32,827 bases of DNA from Conidiobolus incongruus B7586 (Eukaryota > Entomophthoromycota > Entomophthoromycetes > Entomophthorales > Conidiobolaceae): assembly GCA_000697335.1 (NCBI GenBank), contig JNEM01011892.1, forward strand, positions 1-32,827, written 5' to 3'. The translations under genes and the position numbers were made by a program. The notes beneath the pieces were generated by a model, which worked only from the letters and a program-made list of their open reading frames with translations, did no database searches and was not told the origin of the DNA. This document shows, one piece after another, positions 1 to 11,848 of this stretch. Numbering within the stretch: the first letter of the stretch is position 1; every line of letters begins with the position of its first letter.

Positions 1-1120
1 ATTAAAATATTTTAATTTTAAAATTTATAATTAAATTTAATCATATTTAAATTAAATTATGATTATCAAATGGTTTTTATTTTTATATCTTAAAAACTTA
101 ACCATAAACTCTTTAAAATTATTTAAAACTTATAAACAATTTATAAAAATGGTGTTTTATCTAAAATTACCATATATTACTAGATTTGTGATTTTAAAGC
201 TAGAAGGGACATTATTTAAAATTTATCAAAATCTATAAAATTAATTTCTATTATTATTTTTTCACTTACCAATAGAGTAAAAAATTATATTAAAAAATAC
301 CTTTTTATTTCTGTTAAAAAATTATTAAAATAATTTAATATTAATTTTATATGCTTATTATATTTACTTAAGTTTATATTTAGATTAATTAATAAAAATA
401 TAAAATAAATACCTTATAATTTAACAAAAGCCTAAAAGAAAATTAGAGTAGCTATAGTTAAACTAAACTTATTAAGGTATAATTAAAAATAAAAGTTTTT
501 ACAATGAATTCTTATAATTGATAAATTTTAAATTTTTTTATATAATCCTTTACTTAAAAGTAAAATAAAATATTAAGTTAAATCAATCCCCTTTATAAAT
601 TCCAATAAACAAATATTTTAAATATAAATAAATATCAATTGTTATAATAAATTATAATGGTATATAGTTTTTTTATTTAATACCTCAAGGAAAATTAATT
701 AATAATAAATTTTATATTATTTTTTTAAATAAAATAATTTTTAAATAATGTACTTAATATAAATTTAAATCACCTATTATTTTGCATGATAATTATAAAA
801 TATATAAAACCAAAGCTATAAAAGATTTTTTATATAAAAAAATAGAGTGAGTTACCACACTTAGTATATTCACTTGATTATAACCTATATGATTTTAATT
901 ATTTTAGATAATTAAAAAAAAACTTACAAGAAAAAAATTCCTATAAATAAATTAAATTAGTTTATGAAATATTAAATTTCAGTCTTTAATAAAAAGAATT
1001 ATTTTTTAGATATTAGAAACTTATTAATAATAAAAGAGGCTATTAATTTTATATTATTCATTAATTTTTATATATTATTTATTAATTTATTTATTTAATT
1101 TTAATTTCAAAATTGTGCTA
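1..1120 (+). mobile_element. mariner-type DNA transposon, decayed copy A (left end outside window)
   Basis: This is a cut-and-paste transposase gene in advanced decay. From about position 1 it aligns by eye with the reverse complement of copy C (29834-31108), so roughly 110 bp of its left end lie outside the window. Visible landmarks on the plus strand are the N-terminal helix-turn-helix region (about 270-460, translating to pieces such as KKYLFIS and LINKNIK), the second catalytic Asp in an LHDN-type motif at 788-790, and a YSLDYNLYDF-type motif whose last Asp lies at 891-893. The 103 nt between the two Asp codons fits the D34D spacing of mariner transposases with a small indel. Many stops and several frame changes interrupt it, so it cannot make a transposase. 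The right end is placed near 1120 by analogy with the copy C terminus; its TIR is badly mutated. Family assignment is good, boundaries approximate. Confidence 0.72.
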
Positions 1121-1826
1121 TTATTTAATTTCTACACTAATAATATTAATTTTTAATGAATTTATATTATATTAATAAATATTTACATAAAATATAATAA
1201 AAAGATATTATTAATAGAAGAGAATTTTAATTTTATATATCATATATTAGGAATTATATGAAAGTATTATTTTGAAAATATATTTTAATTGAAAAAATTA
1301 AATTTTTTATGATATTTTAATCAAAATAATAATTTAAGAAAAATTTTGTAAATATTTGATTCATTTATTGTTACCTAACTTAGTAATTATAATCGAAAGT
1401 CATACTAAAATTGGAAAATTTTAAACTAATAAAATTTACCAAATAGAAAATATATTTGTAATTTAAATATTAAAAGGATATATGTATTTAATACTATTTT
1501 CAACAGTTGAGTACTAATAGACACTCATTTACTAATATTAATCAAATAATATGATAATATAAAAGGTTCAAATTGAATAAATTTTTGAATTAAAAAATAA
1601 CAATACAAAAAATTCTCTGAACCCACTAAAATTTAATTAAAATGGAAATGTAAAAAAATTTTTATTAATTTAATTATTAAATTTTAATCTTATTATTGTT
1701 GTTTAGTTTAAAAATTTTTTTATTATTTAAAATTTAATATTATATAAAATAGTAAATGAATATATTATTCTTTTTAACTTGAAATCAATTTTATTAACTT
1801 TTTCTTATTTATTTTTTATCAAAGTT
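1121..1826. other. AT-rich spacer upstream of the eIF4E gene
   Basis: No reading frame, RNA gene or clear repeat is visible here. It must contain the promoter of the gene beginning at 1827, but in such AT-rich sequence no TATA-like string stands out. Confidence 0.5.
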
Positions 1827-2896
1827 ATGCAAGTTGGTGTTCCATTCACAATGAATAAGTATGTTTATATTAATTTCTTAATTACTCAAGATCTTTTTAA
1901 TTGATATTTTATTTTGTTTTTGTTTTACATTTTATTAGATCTTCAGATTCGATTAACATAGGCAATAACGCTCCTCAATATAGTTCTAAACTAGTACAAT
2001 TACCAAGACGTAGTGACTCTGGTCAATTACCTACTTCAGTTAATGGTCAAGGTCAGAATGCTAGTTTAGGATTAACTGATGAAGGAGGGAATAATCAAGA
2101 GAATTTACCTTTACAAGTGCATCCTTTACATTCTTCATGGGTTTTCTGGTTTATGCATCGTCCTCCTGGTCAAAAATTAGTAGATTATGAAGGTGCAATG
2201 AAGAGAATATCCTCCTTTTCTTCTGTAAGTTTATAAAATTTCATTTTTAATTTAAATCAGAATTAAAACCTAAATTGGTTATAAAACATTTTAGATAGAA
2301 GAATTTTGGGCTGTTTATAGTCATTTAAGGAGACCTCACGAGTTACCAACTATTAGTGATTATCATTTATTTAAAGAGGGTATTCGTCCAGTTTGGGAGG
2401 TAATTTAGTTGTTAATTTATTTAATATATTAATGTAGCTTATATAACGCGAATATATAGGATGAAACGAATATTAATGGTGGTAAATGGATTGTACGATT
2501 TAAAAAGGGATTGGCTTCTAGATTTTGGGAAAATTTAGTAATATTCCATTCCTTCTAGTATTTATAATTTATTAACGAGTGGATGAATAGGTATTGGGTA
2601 TGATCGGTCAACAATTTGACGTAGGTGATGAAATTTGTGGTGCTGTCATATCAATTCGTCACTCTGAAGACATATTATCAATTTGGAATAAGACAGCTAA
2701 TGATAGCACTACCAATACGACTATTAGGTATTTATTCATATTATTTTATATAATTAATACATATATTCATCCACTATTTAGGGATACTCTTAAAAAAATT
2801 CTCAATTTACCATCAGATGTAGTCATGGAGTACAAATCACATAATGATGCTTTGAAAGACAACTCAAGCTTTAGAAATACTGATGTATATAAGTAA
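1827..2896 (+). CDS. eIF4E-family cap-binding protein, class II (4EHP/eIF4E2-like), six exons
   Basis: The product binds the mRNA 5' cap; class II members bind it more weakly than the canonical factor and often act as translational repressors. Exons 1827-1858, 1939-2224, 2295-2399, 2460-2537, 2591-2727 and 2782-2896 join in frame into 250 residues, with introns of 80, 70, 60, 53 and 54 bp, all GT-AG. Residues 1-70 are a hydrophilic Ser/Gln/Asn-rich leader; the folded domain follows. Signature stretches shared with animal 4EHP are FKEGIRPVWEDE, NGGKWIVRF, GLASRFWENL, EEICGAV-type DEICGAVIS, EDILSIWNKTA and RDTLKKILNLP. The cap-stacking position equivalent to human Trp56 is Tyr94, as in class II, and that of Trp102 is Trp140. 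The position equivalent to Trp43 is Trp78, which is not usual in class II. The start at 1827 is the first ATG of an exon with a GTATGT donor; an additional upstream exon cannot be excluded. PPWD1 follows 0.5 kb downstream on the same strand with no obvious functional link. Confidence 0.93.
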
Positions 2897-3394
2897 TTTA
2901 AATTTTTTTCTCTCCACTATAATATCATCGATTTCATAGTGGTATATAAATAAAAAAATACTTACTTAAAAATATAATACATTTTTAATACTATTACATC
3001 AATTTATTCTCTTTTATTATTATAATTATTTTATGTTTTGTTATCAAAATTACAATTTTTCATTAAAAATTAATTCTAATTTTATGAAATAATCAAAGCA
3101 GGTAACTATACAGATATATTTAATAAAAAAACCATATTAATTCCAAGGTAGAAAAACAAAATATTTAATATTAGATAATTAAATGCTTTTATAACAATAT
3201 ATACAGATAATCATTATTAAATTACTACGTTGTTAAAATACATGTGGTATTGTGTCAAAAAAAATTAAAAAATCCCATAAAAAATTGTATAATAAATTAT
3301 TTATATTAATTCGTTTATGTGGGGATTCAAATTATATTAACAAACATAAAAAGAACCATTTATTGTAATACATTATTCAATAATAAAATACAAA
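2897..3394. other. Spacer between eIF4E and PPWD1 genes
   Basis: AT-rich intergenic DNA holding the 3' end of the first gene and the promoter of the second. I see no RNA gene, repeat or additional coding segment. Confidence 0.5.
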
Positions 3395-5571
3395 ATGTCA
3401 GATAATAAATCTACAGAAGAAATTAAAGAAACAGAAATTAATGAGAAAAATACTCATCTAATTTCTGAAGAAGAGGATTCTGATGACGATTTTGGACCCC
3501 AATTGCCTACTCAAGCTGAGGAACACTCAATTAATAAAAAAAGAAAAGGTAAAAATATTTTGTCTTTGAAAATTAAAATGAACTAAATTCGATAGTTTAT
3601 AGTATTACCACATGAAGATTTACTAGTAAATCAGCTACCTAATTCCCAAATGTACGAAAGGAGTTATATGCACAGAGAAGTTATTAATCATATTAAAATA
3701 TCCAAAACAAATTTTATCGTTACTACATCGGTGGACGGTCACTTAAAATTTTGGAAAAAAATATATGAAAACATAGAATTTGTAAAACATTTTAAAGCTC
3801 ATTTGAGTATTATTAACGATGTTCAATTCTCTCATGATGGTTTATGGTTAGCTACCTGCTCTCAAGATAAAACTATTAAGGTTTTTGATGTAATTAATTT
3901 CGATATGACTAACCTTATTCAATTGGATTTCGTTCCAAGTACTCTGTGTTGGATTGAACAAAAGGACCAGCTTAACCCTCTTATCGCTTGGTAAATTTTA
4001 TCCTAATTATTAAATTATTGTTGTGTATTAAATGATTTTGTTTAGTGCTGATCAAGATTCTAAAAATATTCATCTCTTAGACAGTCGTGGAGATGGCCAG
4101 CCTATTAAGACCCTTGATAAAATTCATAGTCATCCTGTAAATTGCATGATTTATAATCATATTTACAAATGTGTAATTTCAAGTGACAAATCCGGTATGC
4201 TCGAATATTGGGATCCTAATGAACCCCATCATTTACCACCGACAATTCAATTTGAAATGAAATATCAAACCGATTTATACGAGTTTAAAAAGGTATTTTA
4301 TATTGATCACCTTGTGATTCAACCAACTGATCATTATTTTTTGATATTAGAAAAAAGTAGTGCCTACTTCAATTACATTGTCTCCAGATTGCCAATTATT
4401 TGTAGTTGTATCCAATGAAGATCGTCAACTTCGCGTTTTTAAATTTTCCACTGGTAAAATGATTAGAACTTATGATGAATCTCTAGATGTTTATAGAGAT
4501 TTACAACAGGTAAAAATTATCTTAAAAAATTAATATATATATAATTTAAATTGTATTTAATACTTAGGCTGGAAGTGACAAATTTAAATTAGAAGATATG
4601 GAATTTGGTAGAAGATTAGCAGTTGAACGTGAATGGGTTAAATCAAGTCAAGCAAATACATTCAACGCAGTTTTTGACCAAAGTAGCAATTTTTTGATTT
4701 ATACATCGATGTTGGGTATCAAAATCATTAACATTGTAACTAATAAAATGGTAAAATTATTGGGTAAATCAGAGCCTCAGAGATTTTTAAATGTTGCCAT
4801 TTATCAAGGTGCTCCCAAAAAGAAGGGAAATGTCACATTGGTAAGTGTAGCTTATATTCATTAATGAGTTTTTACTAATATTTATAATAGGAAATGGCAG
4901 CTTCTGACAATCCTCTTTATAAAGAAAGTGAAGCATTAGATCCCACCATCTTTGTTTCATCTTTTAAAAAGAATCGCTTCTTCATGTTTACTCAAAGGGA
5001 ACCCGGTACAACAGACAATAACAAGGGAGATCGTGATATTTTCAACGAAAAGCCAACTCGCGAGGAACAAACTATTGCATCAACTGCTACCCAAAAAACC
5101 TTGGCTAATTCCGCCTCCATTCACACTACAATGGGAGATATTCACGTTCAATTATTCCCTCAAGTTGCACCCAAAGCTGTAGAAAATTTTGTAACTCACT
5201 CCAAGAATGGATACTATAACGGTGTAATATTTCACAGAGTTATTAAATCTTTCATGATTCAAACTGGTGACCCACTTGGGGATGGTACTGGCGGGGAATC
5301 CATCTGGGGAGATGATTTCGAAGATGAGTTTCACAGGGACTACCGTCATGATAGACCTTACACTCTGAGTATGGCTAATGCAGGACCCAACACCAATGGA
5401 AGTCAGTTCTTCATTACAACTACTGCTACTCCCTGGTTAGATAATAAGCACACTATATTTGGTAGAGTAACAAGTGGTATGGATGTCGTCCATGGTATCG
5501 AAGGTGTTAAAACTGATAGAAGTGACAAACCCGTTGAAGAAATTTCTATTATTAACATTGATATTAAATAA
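3395..5571 (+). CDS. PPWD1: PPWD1: WD40-repeat peptidyl-prolyl cis-trans isomerase (cyclophilin), six exons
   Basis: This is a nuclear cyclophilin associated with spliceosomes; it isomerises peptidyl-prolyl bonds and the WD40 part is presumed to dock it. Exons 3395-3548, 3603-3990, 4046-4292, 4351-4509, 4568-4840 and 4891-5571 give 633 residues (human protein about 646), with introns of 50-58 bp. The start is the first ATG of an acidic leader containing [11 protein letters not shown], as in the family. Next come MYERSYMHR and the WD40 region, about residues 70-370, with [29 protein letters not shown] and [13 protein letters not shown] family blocks. The cyclophilin domain occupies about residues 480-633. 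Active-site residues are retained: Arg in FHRVIKSFM, Gln in IQTGD, MANAG, SQFFIT, and Trp and His in TPWLDNKH. The domain ends with SIINIDIK, matching the family C terminus. The gene is intact and its order of domains is complete. Its 3' end lies 175 bp from the convergent tetraspanin gene. Confidence 0.96.
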
Positions 5572-5745
5572 ATGCATAAAATATTTTTCGTTTAAAAAAG
5601 CTGATATGTTTATTTAAATTAATTATGAATTTGATTTGTTTTAAGGAGGATCATTCACTGAATTGACTCTCATTTCGTTATTATCAAGGATAATTTTTTA
5701 TGTTAACTTGTGTATCGGTTGGCGAATAGTCCAAATTATAAATGC

Positions 5746-6649
5746 TTAATGATGCTGACCGTGTATTACACTGAAGTTATGCATTGAAGAATTGGGTAAT
5801 AAACTTCTCCTAGGATTTTGGATACAATGCATATGCTGATTGTTAATATGGTGCTCCTGATGTAAACTAATATTATGTAAGTTAATCATTTTAGCAACAG
5901 ATTTTTCATATCTAAATTGATCTTTGAGAGTTTGATCTAGCATCAAGGCAGCTAACATGGTCAACACGTCAACAGCGGTGTAAAGGAAGAGAGTTGTATA
6001 AATATTTCTAAGATAATTGTTGACATAGGTAAAAATCTTGTTTTCACAAGATTCTAAAGTTCCGTTGTAAATTATATCAATTGTACATGTATCGGAAATG
6101 GCTGGGCTATCGGTTGTTGAAGCATATCCGCAACATTTATCCTATGAATATTGTTTAATTAAATATAATCTAAATGAAAAAAAATATAAATGATTACGTT
6201 AGATTGGAAAGCATCTTTCAATTCAGGTGCCCAGCTTTGCCAACGGTCGGAAAAAGCATTTCTGACATCAAGGGTCTGAAACCAAACATAAGCACCCAAA
6301 CACAACGTAGCAATGACGCAAACAATAATAAGGAAATTGAATAATGCAATTGTAGATCTCGCTTTAGAGCGACTGAAAGTTACAGTGTAACCAATCAAAG
6401 AAGAAACTACCATGGTAATACCAATACCAATAGCAACTAATAAATAGATTAGATAAATTCTTAAATCAAATTTACATAAAATTATTAAAACTTACCCCAA
6501 ATAGGTGTTGAAGTGAGAATAGCCTGTCTTCTCATAAACGGCGTACTAATAAAATAAGCGCCCACGCCCAAAGCGGAACATCCCGCCAACAAGAACAAAG
6601 TAACCGATAATAAATAAATTTTTCTTAACCCAGGAGTTACTCCAACCAT
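5746..6649 (-). CDS. Tetraspanin-family four-pass membrane protein, three exons
   Basis: Tetraspanins organise other membrane proteins into microdomains. Minus-strand exons 6649-6496, 6436-6198 and 6141-5746, with introns of 59 and 56 bp, give 262 residues. Predicted membrane segments by hydropathy are about residues 11-34, 52-72, 81-104 and 178-199. Between segments 3 and 4 lies a large extracellular loop with the diagnostic KCCGY motif (Cys134-Cys135-Gly136) plus Cys150 and Cys163, enough for two disulfides. The N terminus is short and cytosolic (MVGVTPGLRKIY). The C-terminal tail, residues 200-262, is unusually long and His-rich (for example HQEHHINNQHMH). The ATG at 6649 is chosen because it immediately precedes the first membrane segment and fits the splice phases (1, then 0). 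Assignment to a named fungal tetraspanin subgroup (Pls1, Tsp2, Tsp3) is not possible by eye. Confidence 0.85.
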
Positions 6650-7279
6650 AATTTCAAATTATCAAAATTCAAATAAAAGTTGAAGCTGAAAAAGAATAAA
6701 AAATTTCAATCAATTTTTGAAGGAGAGAGTAAGTAGCTGTTAATAATATATACTATTTTTAAGTAAAATTGTGATAATTGAAATAATAACAACAATAACC
6801 AACGATTATTCTACTATTACTCTTAATAACGAATATCTTTTAAAAATAAATTGAAATAAGGTTGAACAATCAAATCAGGTTGAATTTTTATATTATTTTT
6901 AGCTTTAAAATTCCACTAAAAATTAAATTTTATGTGTACAATCTAAATTGCTTTGGTGATTGGATTGTTGAACTGGATTTACAGGTTATTAGTATCACAG
7001 TAATCGGATATCTGAGTTTTTGTATTCTTTTTTCTTATCAATTGCCAGCACCAATATATTATTCAAATCAATAATAATAATAATAATAATTAAATACACT
7101 GAGCGATATTAATTATTTCAAACATTCAAACATTCAATCCTTCTTATCCCAAATAAAAATAGTTCAACCCTTGATAAATAATTGGTTCACAATTATTCTT
7201 TTACATTTGAAAACATTTTTTGTTACCCAAGAAATTTAATGCGGAGCTTCAATTCATCTTGAACATAAAAACTAAAAAA
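6650..7279. other. Spacer upstream of the tetraspanin gene
   Basis: It contains the tetraspanin promoter and 5' leader (minus strand) and a short ATA/AAT microsatellite at about 7068-7091. An open stretch on the plus strand at 6862-7074 begins without a convincing ATG and resembles no known family, so I do not call it a gene. Confidence 0.45.
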
Positions 7280-8256
7280 TCAAAACAATTCAAAAAATTT
7301 TAAGTTTGTGAAGGTGATACTAAACACTTCAAAAATTGATAGCTCAAATTTGAGAGTGAAATACCCCACATACGCTGATTCTATTGGATTGAATTCAAAA
7401 TGCAAAGGGTGAATCTGGAGTACATTTGGTAATCCCTTTATCCATTCTATCATTTTCATGTGGATTGTAATATTGGCGTAAATTTTAATTTCAATTTTCT
7501 TAACTTTACCAGTTTTTAGTGTTGTTAAATTTGTTTTAGATATTTTATGAGATTATCATCAATTGCAAAATATTTTATATTGATATATTTCTGTGATTTT
7601 ATAAGAAAAATCAGCAATTTTTAAACGAGATTGTCTAGTTTTAAAATGTCAAAAATTACCAAACTTTTCAATGAAACCAGAAATCATGTTAAAAAAATTT
7701 ATATACAAAGTCAAAAATCAGTTTTGCTACAATAATTTTAAAACTGTTATTATAAATTCATTGAAATATAGCTTTTGGCTTATTTTATTAAAATTATACT
7801 ACCTGGTTTTCCATTTTTTATTAATTATATTGATATCTTGCTGTTAAACCTATTGAATTTTAAATTGAGAATAATCTTAATTTTAATGAGATAGAAAAAT
7901 TGATTATCATTTCTTAACAGTATAACATTATTAATTGAAATATAATTACATAAGTATGAGATCAAAATCAATAAAAATATCATAAAACGGGTGTATAAGT
8001 AAAATAATTACTAAAACATTTAATATATACAAACAATTTGATTTGAAATATCTAATCAAATTGTAAATAATCAGAAATTCATTTTAATATATTTCAATAA
8101 TATTGGCGAATATCAAGGTGGAGATATTATAAAGTGGAATCGTAGCATTATATTGGCCACGCATATCTGTCACTTCGGAATCTGAATCTGCATAAATTAC
8201 TCGGAGTTGAGGAGGAACTATATCGGAGATTGGGATCTTTTATAGGGATAATTCAT
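7280..8256 (-). pseudogene. Eroded protein-coding relic, family not identified
   Basis: Reading the minus strand, several coding-like segments lie in order. The segment at 8256-8084 contains DSDSEVTDMRGQYN. Near 7690-7560 another segment carries SRLKIADFSYKITEIYQ. A 90-codon open frame from 7552 to 7280 contains IEWIKGLPNVLQIHPLHF and ESAYVGYFTLKFEL. The last two segments are in one frame, separated only by a cluster of stops near 7556-7562; the first lies beyond more degraded sequence. Codon composition is richer in G+C than the surroundings, which supports former coding use. The mixture of Leu/Ile-rich segments recalls F-box or leucine-rich-repeat type proteins, but that is only an impression. 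The segments may derive from one gene or from two neighbours. It cannot be expressed as a full protein in its present state. Confidence 0.45.
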
Positions 8257-9189
8257 GGATAAGATGTTTTAACGAAATACATATCTAAATATATAATTAT
8301 AAGGGTTTTGCTGAATTAATAAGTGAATGATAATTTAATGTTTTAAAAAACCATAATATATATATTTTAATTTGTATTTTATTATTTTTGTGTATTAAAC
8401 TTAAACATCTAGTTTGAAGTTAAATCATATTAAATATTGAAATAAATTTTAGTTAGTAAACCAAGCCACTTTTCATAAAATATATATTTTAAAAAATTTC
8501 CAAAGATTTTATGGATGGTTTGTTCATCTTAATACCAGACAAATATTTTATATAAATTTTAATACTAATAGAATATAAATTAGAAAGAATATTGAATTGA
8601 TATTAAAAACTATAATATAAAGTAATATAATCAACAACTTGATATTGAATTCGAATTAATAATATAATATTATATATTTTCTATTACTAATCTTGCTTTA
8701 ACATCAACAAAATTAAATCATCATATTTATTATATATCATGTAATAATATTTAGAAAGAATCTTATATATATATATATATTACAAAAAAATTTGATGCTT
8801 ATATACTAAATATTCAACACTATAATTATCAAAATTAGTTGTTATAATTAATTGTAAATATATTTATTATATTATAAAAATAAAAATCACTGCTAATATA
8901 TTCTTTATAAACATATACCACTTTCCTAATTTATAGTTGAAATTTCCTCCATGAATTTTTTAATTTCATATATAACTATAAGATATAATAAATATTTTAT
9001 ATAACTATATATTAAAATATATAATTAAGAATCTTAAATAAGCAAAATATTAATAAATTTTATAATAGAAAATATATTTAATTAAAGAATAAATATTTTT
9101 CATTCAAAATATTAGTAAAAATATTATTTATTTTTGGAATATTATGATAGAAATGAAAAAATTAATATATTTTTTCATATTTTATTTTT
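8257..9189. other. AT-rich spacer with a (TA)n run
   Basis: No coding potential or RNA gene is visible. A TA dinucleotide run lies at about 8764-8781. The stretch ends where homology to the mariner copies begins. Confidence 0.45.
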
Positions 9190-11736
9190 ATATAATATAT
9201 TTAAGATTCATAATAAATAAATATTTGAATATATAATTTATAAGTAAAAATATAAAATATAAAACCAATATTTTGTTTTATTATTAATATCTCTTCTATT
9301 ATCCTTAATAACCTTTTATTACTTATAAAATAGTTTTTTATTAAAAATTGAAATTTGATGTTTTATAAACTAATTATATTTATTTATAGAAATCTTCTGA
9401 TATAAGCTTATATTTTAATTGCCTAAAGTAATTATAATTATAATAGCTTTAATCTATTAAATATATTAAATTTATGTTAAGCCTTTTAAATAATGCTTCT
9501 TTATTTAACTCAGGTAATATATTATAGTATTCACTTATATTATTAACAAAATATATTATATAAATAACAGTTAATATTTTATAAATAAACCACAGGTTTA
9601 ATTTAACAATAAACTTAAATAGTCTCTTAGTTATTTTTACATAAAATATAATTTAAGATAATATAAAAAAATAGATTTCCAAACAAAGTAACATTTGTTT
9701 CTTTTTTTAACTTAAGTAGAGATAGTAAAAGCTAACTTTATATTGTTTAATTAATCTTAATTTGTTATTTAACAAATTGTTTATTTGGTAATTATATCAG
9801 ATATTTTGCTTAAAGATATTTTTTTTAAGTAAAAAGGCTATTTATAGTATTGTTGATATTGATCATAATAGTTGCTAAATCTTTAGTAAAACTTATTCAT
9901 CTTATTAAGATAAAATATTATTGGTAACTAACAACAAAGTATAAATTATTAATGTTAAATTAATTGTTTATAACTTAAGAAAAAGCAATCTATTTAGCTT
10001 GATTAATAATAGTTTAAAAGATTACTAAAATAGTATTTTAAATTATAATAATTTAGAAATTTTTTCTAATTATTTTTATTCATAAAATTTTAATCACTAT
10101 ATTGTTATAAGTTTTATACTATTCATTTAAAATAATAAATATCTTAAAATTATATTAAGGATAAAAATTAAAAATAATTTTATTTAAAAAATAATATAAA
10201 TTCTATTATTATTAATTAAATTTTTTATAATTGATAAATAAAAATAATATATATTATTTTAATCTGATATAATAATCAATATGTATTAATTTGAATTTAT
10301 AAAAAAATTATTTTAAATTTATATTTTGATTTGAATTTTAATAAAAAATTATATAAAAATATTTATATTATAATTCAAAGCCTATTATATTACAATTATT
10401 TTAGAAATCATAATTTTTTTATTTTACTTATTAATATTCCCAAATACTTATTTTTTATATTTAATACTAATTATTTATATTTTATATCAAAATTTAAGTT
10501 AAAGATTATTTATTACTATTAAAATTTTTTGATTAAATTATATTATCTTTTATTATTTTTTATTTATTAATTTATTAATTAATATTTTAATATTAAAAAA
10601 CGATCCAATTTTAATTTATAGTTACTAATTCAATAATTTTTAATAATTTTTTCGCTTAAAATTTATAATAATATGGTTAATATTATTGATAACTATTCTA
10701 ATTGGATATTCCCCATTTTATCTTAATTTGCTGCTATTAATATCTGATATTATTAGTTATATTTTCCAATTTAATTAGAATAAGCAACTTATTAAATATA
10801 AGGAGCAATTATCCTTAATTAATCAAGTTATGGTATAATTATGCAAAATATTTATAACTTAATTATTTAATATAATTTATTATTACTCTATTAATAAATA
10901 TTTTGTATCATTTGGGTTAATATCTTTATTATCATTCATTCTGGTAAATAACTTAATCACCTTTATTATTTACCATTTATTACCAAGTATATCAGTATAT
11001 TATCTTATTTGACCTATTATTTAACTTTATTTTTTATCTATAATATTTGATTTTTTTTATCCTTTTTTGATCCAATAATTGATAGTTTATTAATTATAAA
11101 AATTTATTATAAAGCTTTAGTTTTTAGTTATACCTTAATATATCTTATTTAACTATAAATATTTTGATATTTTTAATCTATAGTTTAGTTATAAATTATT
11201 TATTTTTTATTTTTATTAATTAATTTAAGTTTAAACTTAATATTTATAACATACTTATATAATAAATATAAAAATACATTAATAATTTTTTAATTAAAAT
11301 AAAAAATTTTGTTAATATATTATTTTACTCTATTTATAACAAAAAACAATAGTTAAAATTAGGTTTTTAAATTTTAGCAAGTTTTAAATAGTTTTTACTT
11401 TAAATATAAAATAATTTACCTAGTGATAAATAATTAATTTTAATTAATATTATTTTTATAAATATTTGATAAATTTCAAATAGTTTTAATACATTTGTGA
11501 TTAAGCTTTACTAATACTAAAATAAAAAATTTCAATGATTATCATTTAAATATATATATATATATATATATGGTTAATTCAAATAGTAATTTTTGAAAAG
11601 TTAATTTTTAATGAAAAAATATTATATGTCAATATATATAGCTTTAAGCTATATATTTTCCTATTTATTATATATATGTTTTTTTATCTGAAATTAATAA
11701 TATATTAGAAAGATTGGAAAATAAAAAATTTCCCAT
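9190..11736 (-). mobile_element. mariner-type DNA transposon, decayed copy B, interrupted by an insert
   Basis: The flanks of this interval match the two halves of copy C. Positions about 9190-9585 resemble 29834-30230, and about 11040-11736 resemble 30405-31108, in the same orientation. The right terminus TTTCCCAT at 11729-11736 equals the copy C terminus; the left terminus has lost its recognisable ATGGGAA. Copy C is 1275 bp while this interval is about 2.55 kb, so some 1.4 kb of foreign sequence sits inside it. The transposase frame (minus strand) is broken many times. A TA microsatellite at 11551-11571 lies within the terminal region. The alignment was made by eye; the outer right boundary is firm, the left and inner ones approximate. 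Confidence 0.6.
9590..11035. mobile_element. Unidentified insert within mariner copy B
   Basis: This stretch has no counterpart in mariner copies A or C and splits copy B. I see no clear terminal repeats. On the minus strand around 10680-10990 there is a faint resemblance to an LTR-retrotransposon integrase core, too weak to assign with confidence. If it is such an element it is an old fossil, broken many times, and no intact gene is present. The remainder is AT-rich sequence without features. Confidence 0.25.
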
Positions 11737-11848
11737 TTTTTTAATGCTAAGGTAATATATTCTAACTTTACTGAAAGGCAATCTTACAATATAAATCAAG
11801 TAAATTAGATAAAAAAGAGAAAATGTGGCTAATGGAGTACTTTAAAGG

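Noticed and set aside
4952-5349. Open frames overlapping the last PPWD1 exon on both strands
   Set aside because: They are shadows of the cyclophilin-domain exon, whose own frame is strongly conserved.
6862-7074. Plus-strand 70-codon open frame upstream of the tetraspanin gene
   Set aside because: It has no ATG at its start and no recognisable motif; hydrophobic content is expected of AT-rich sequence.
8764-8781. (TA)n runs here and near 11551, 24981 and 30997 as possible origins or boundaries
   Set aside because: Short dinucleotide runs are expected at this base composition and share no consistent context.
10331-10522. Plus-strand 63-codon frame rich in Tyr, Phe, Ile and Asn
   Set aside because: Composition is that of random AT-rich DNA, and it lies inside a transposon insert.
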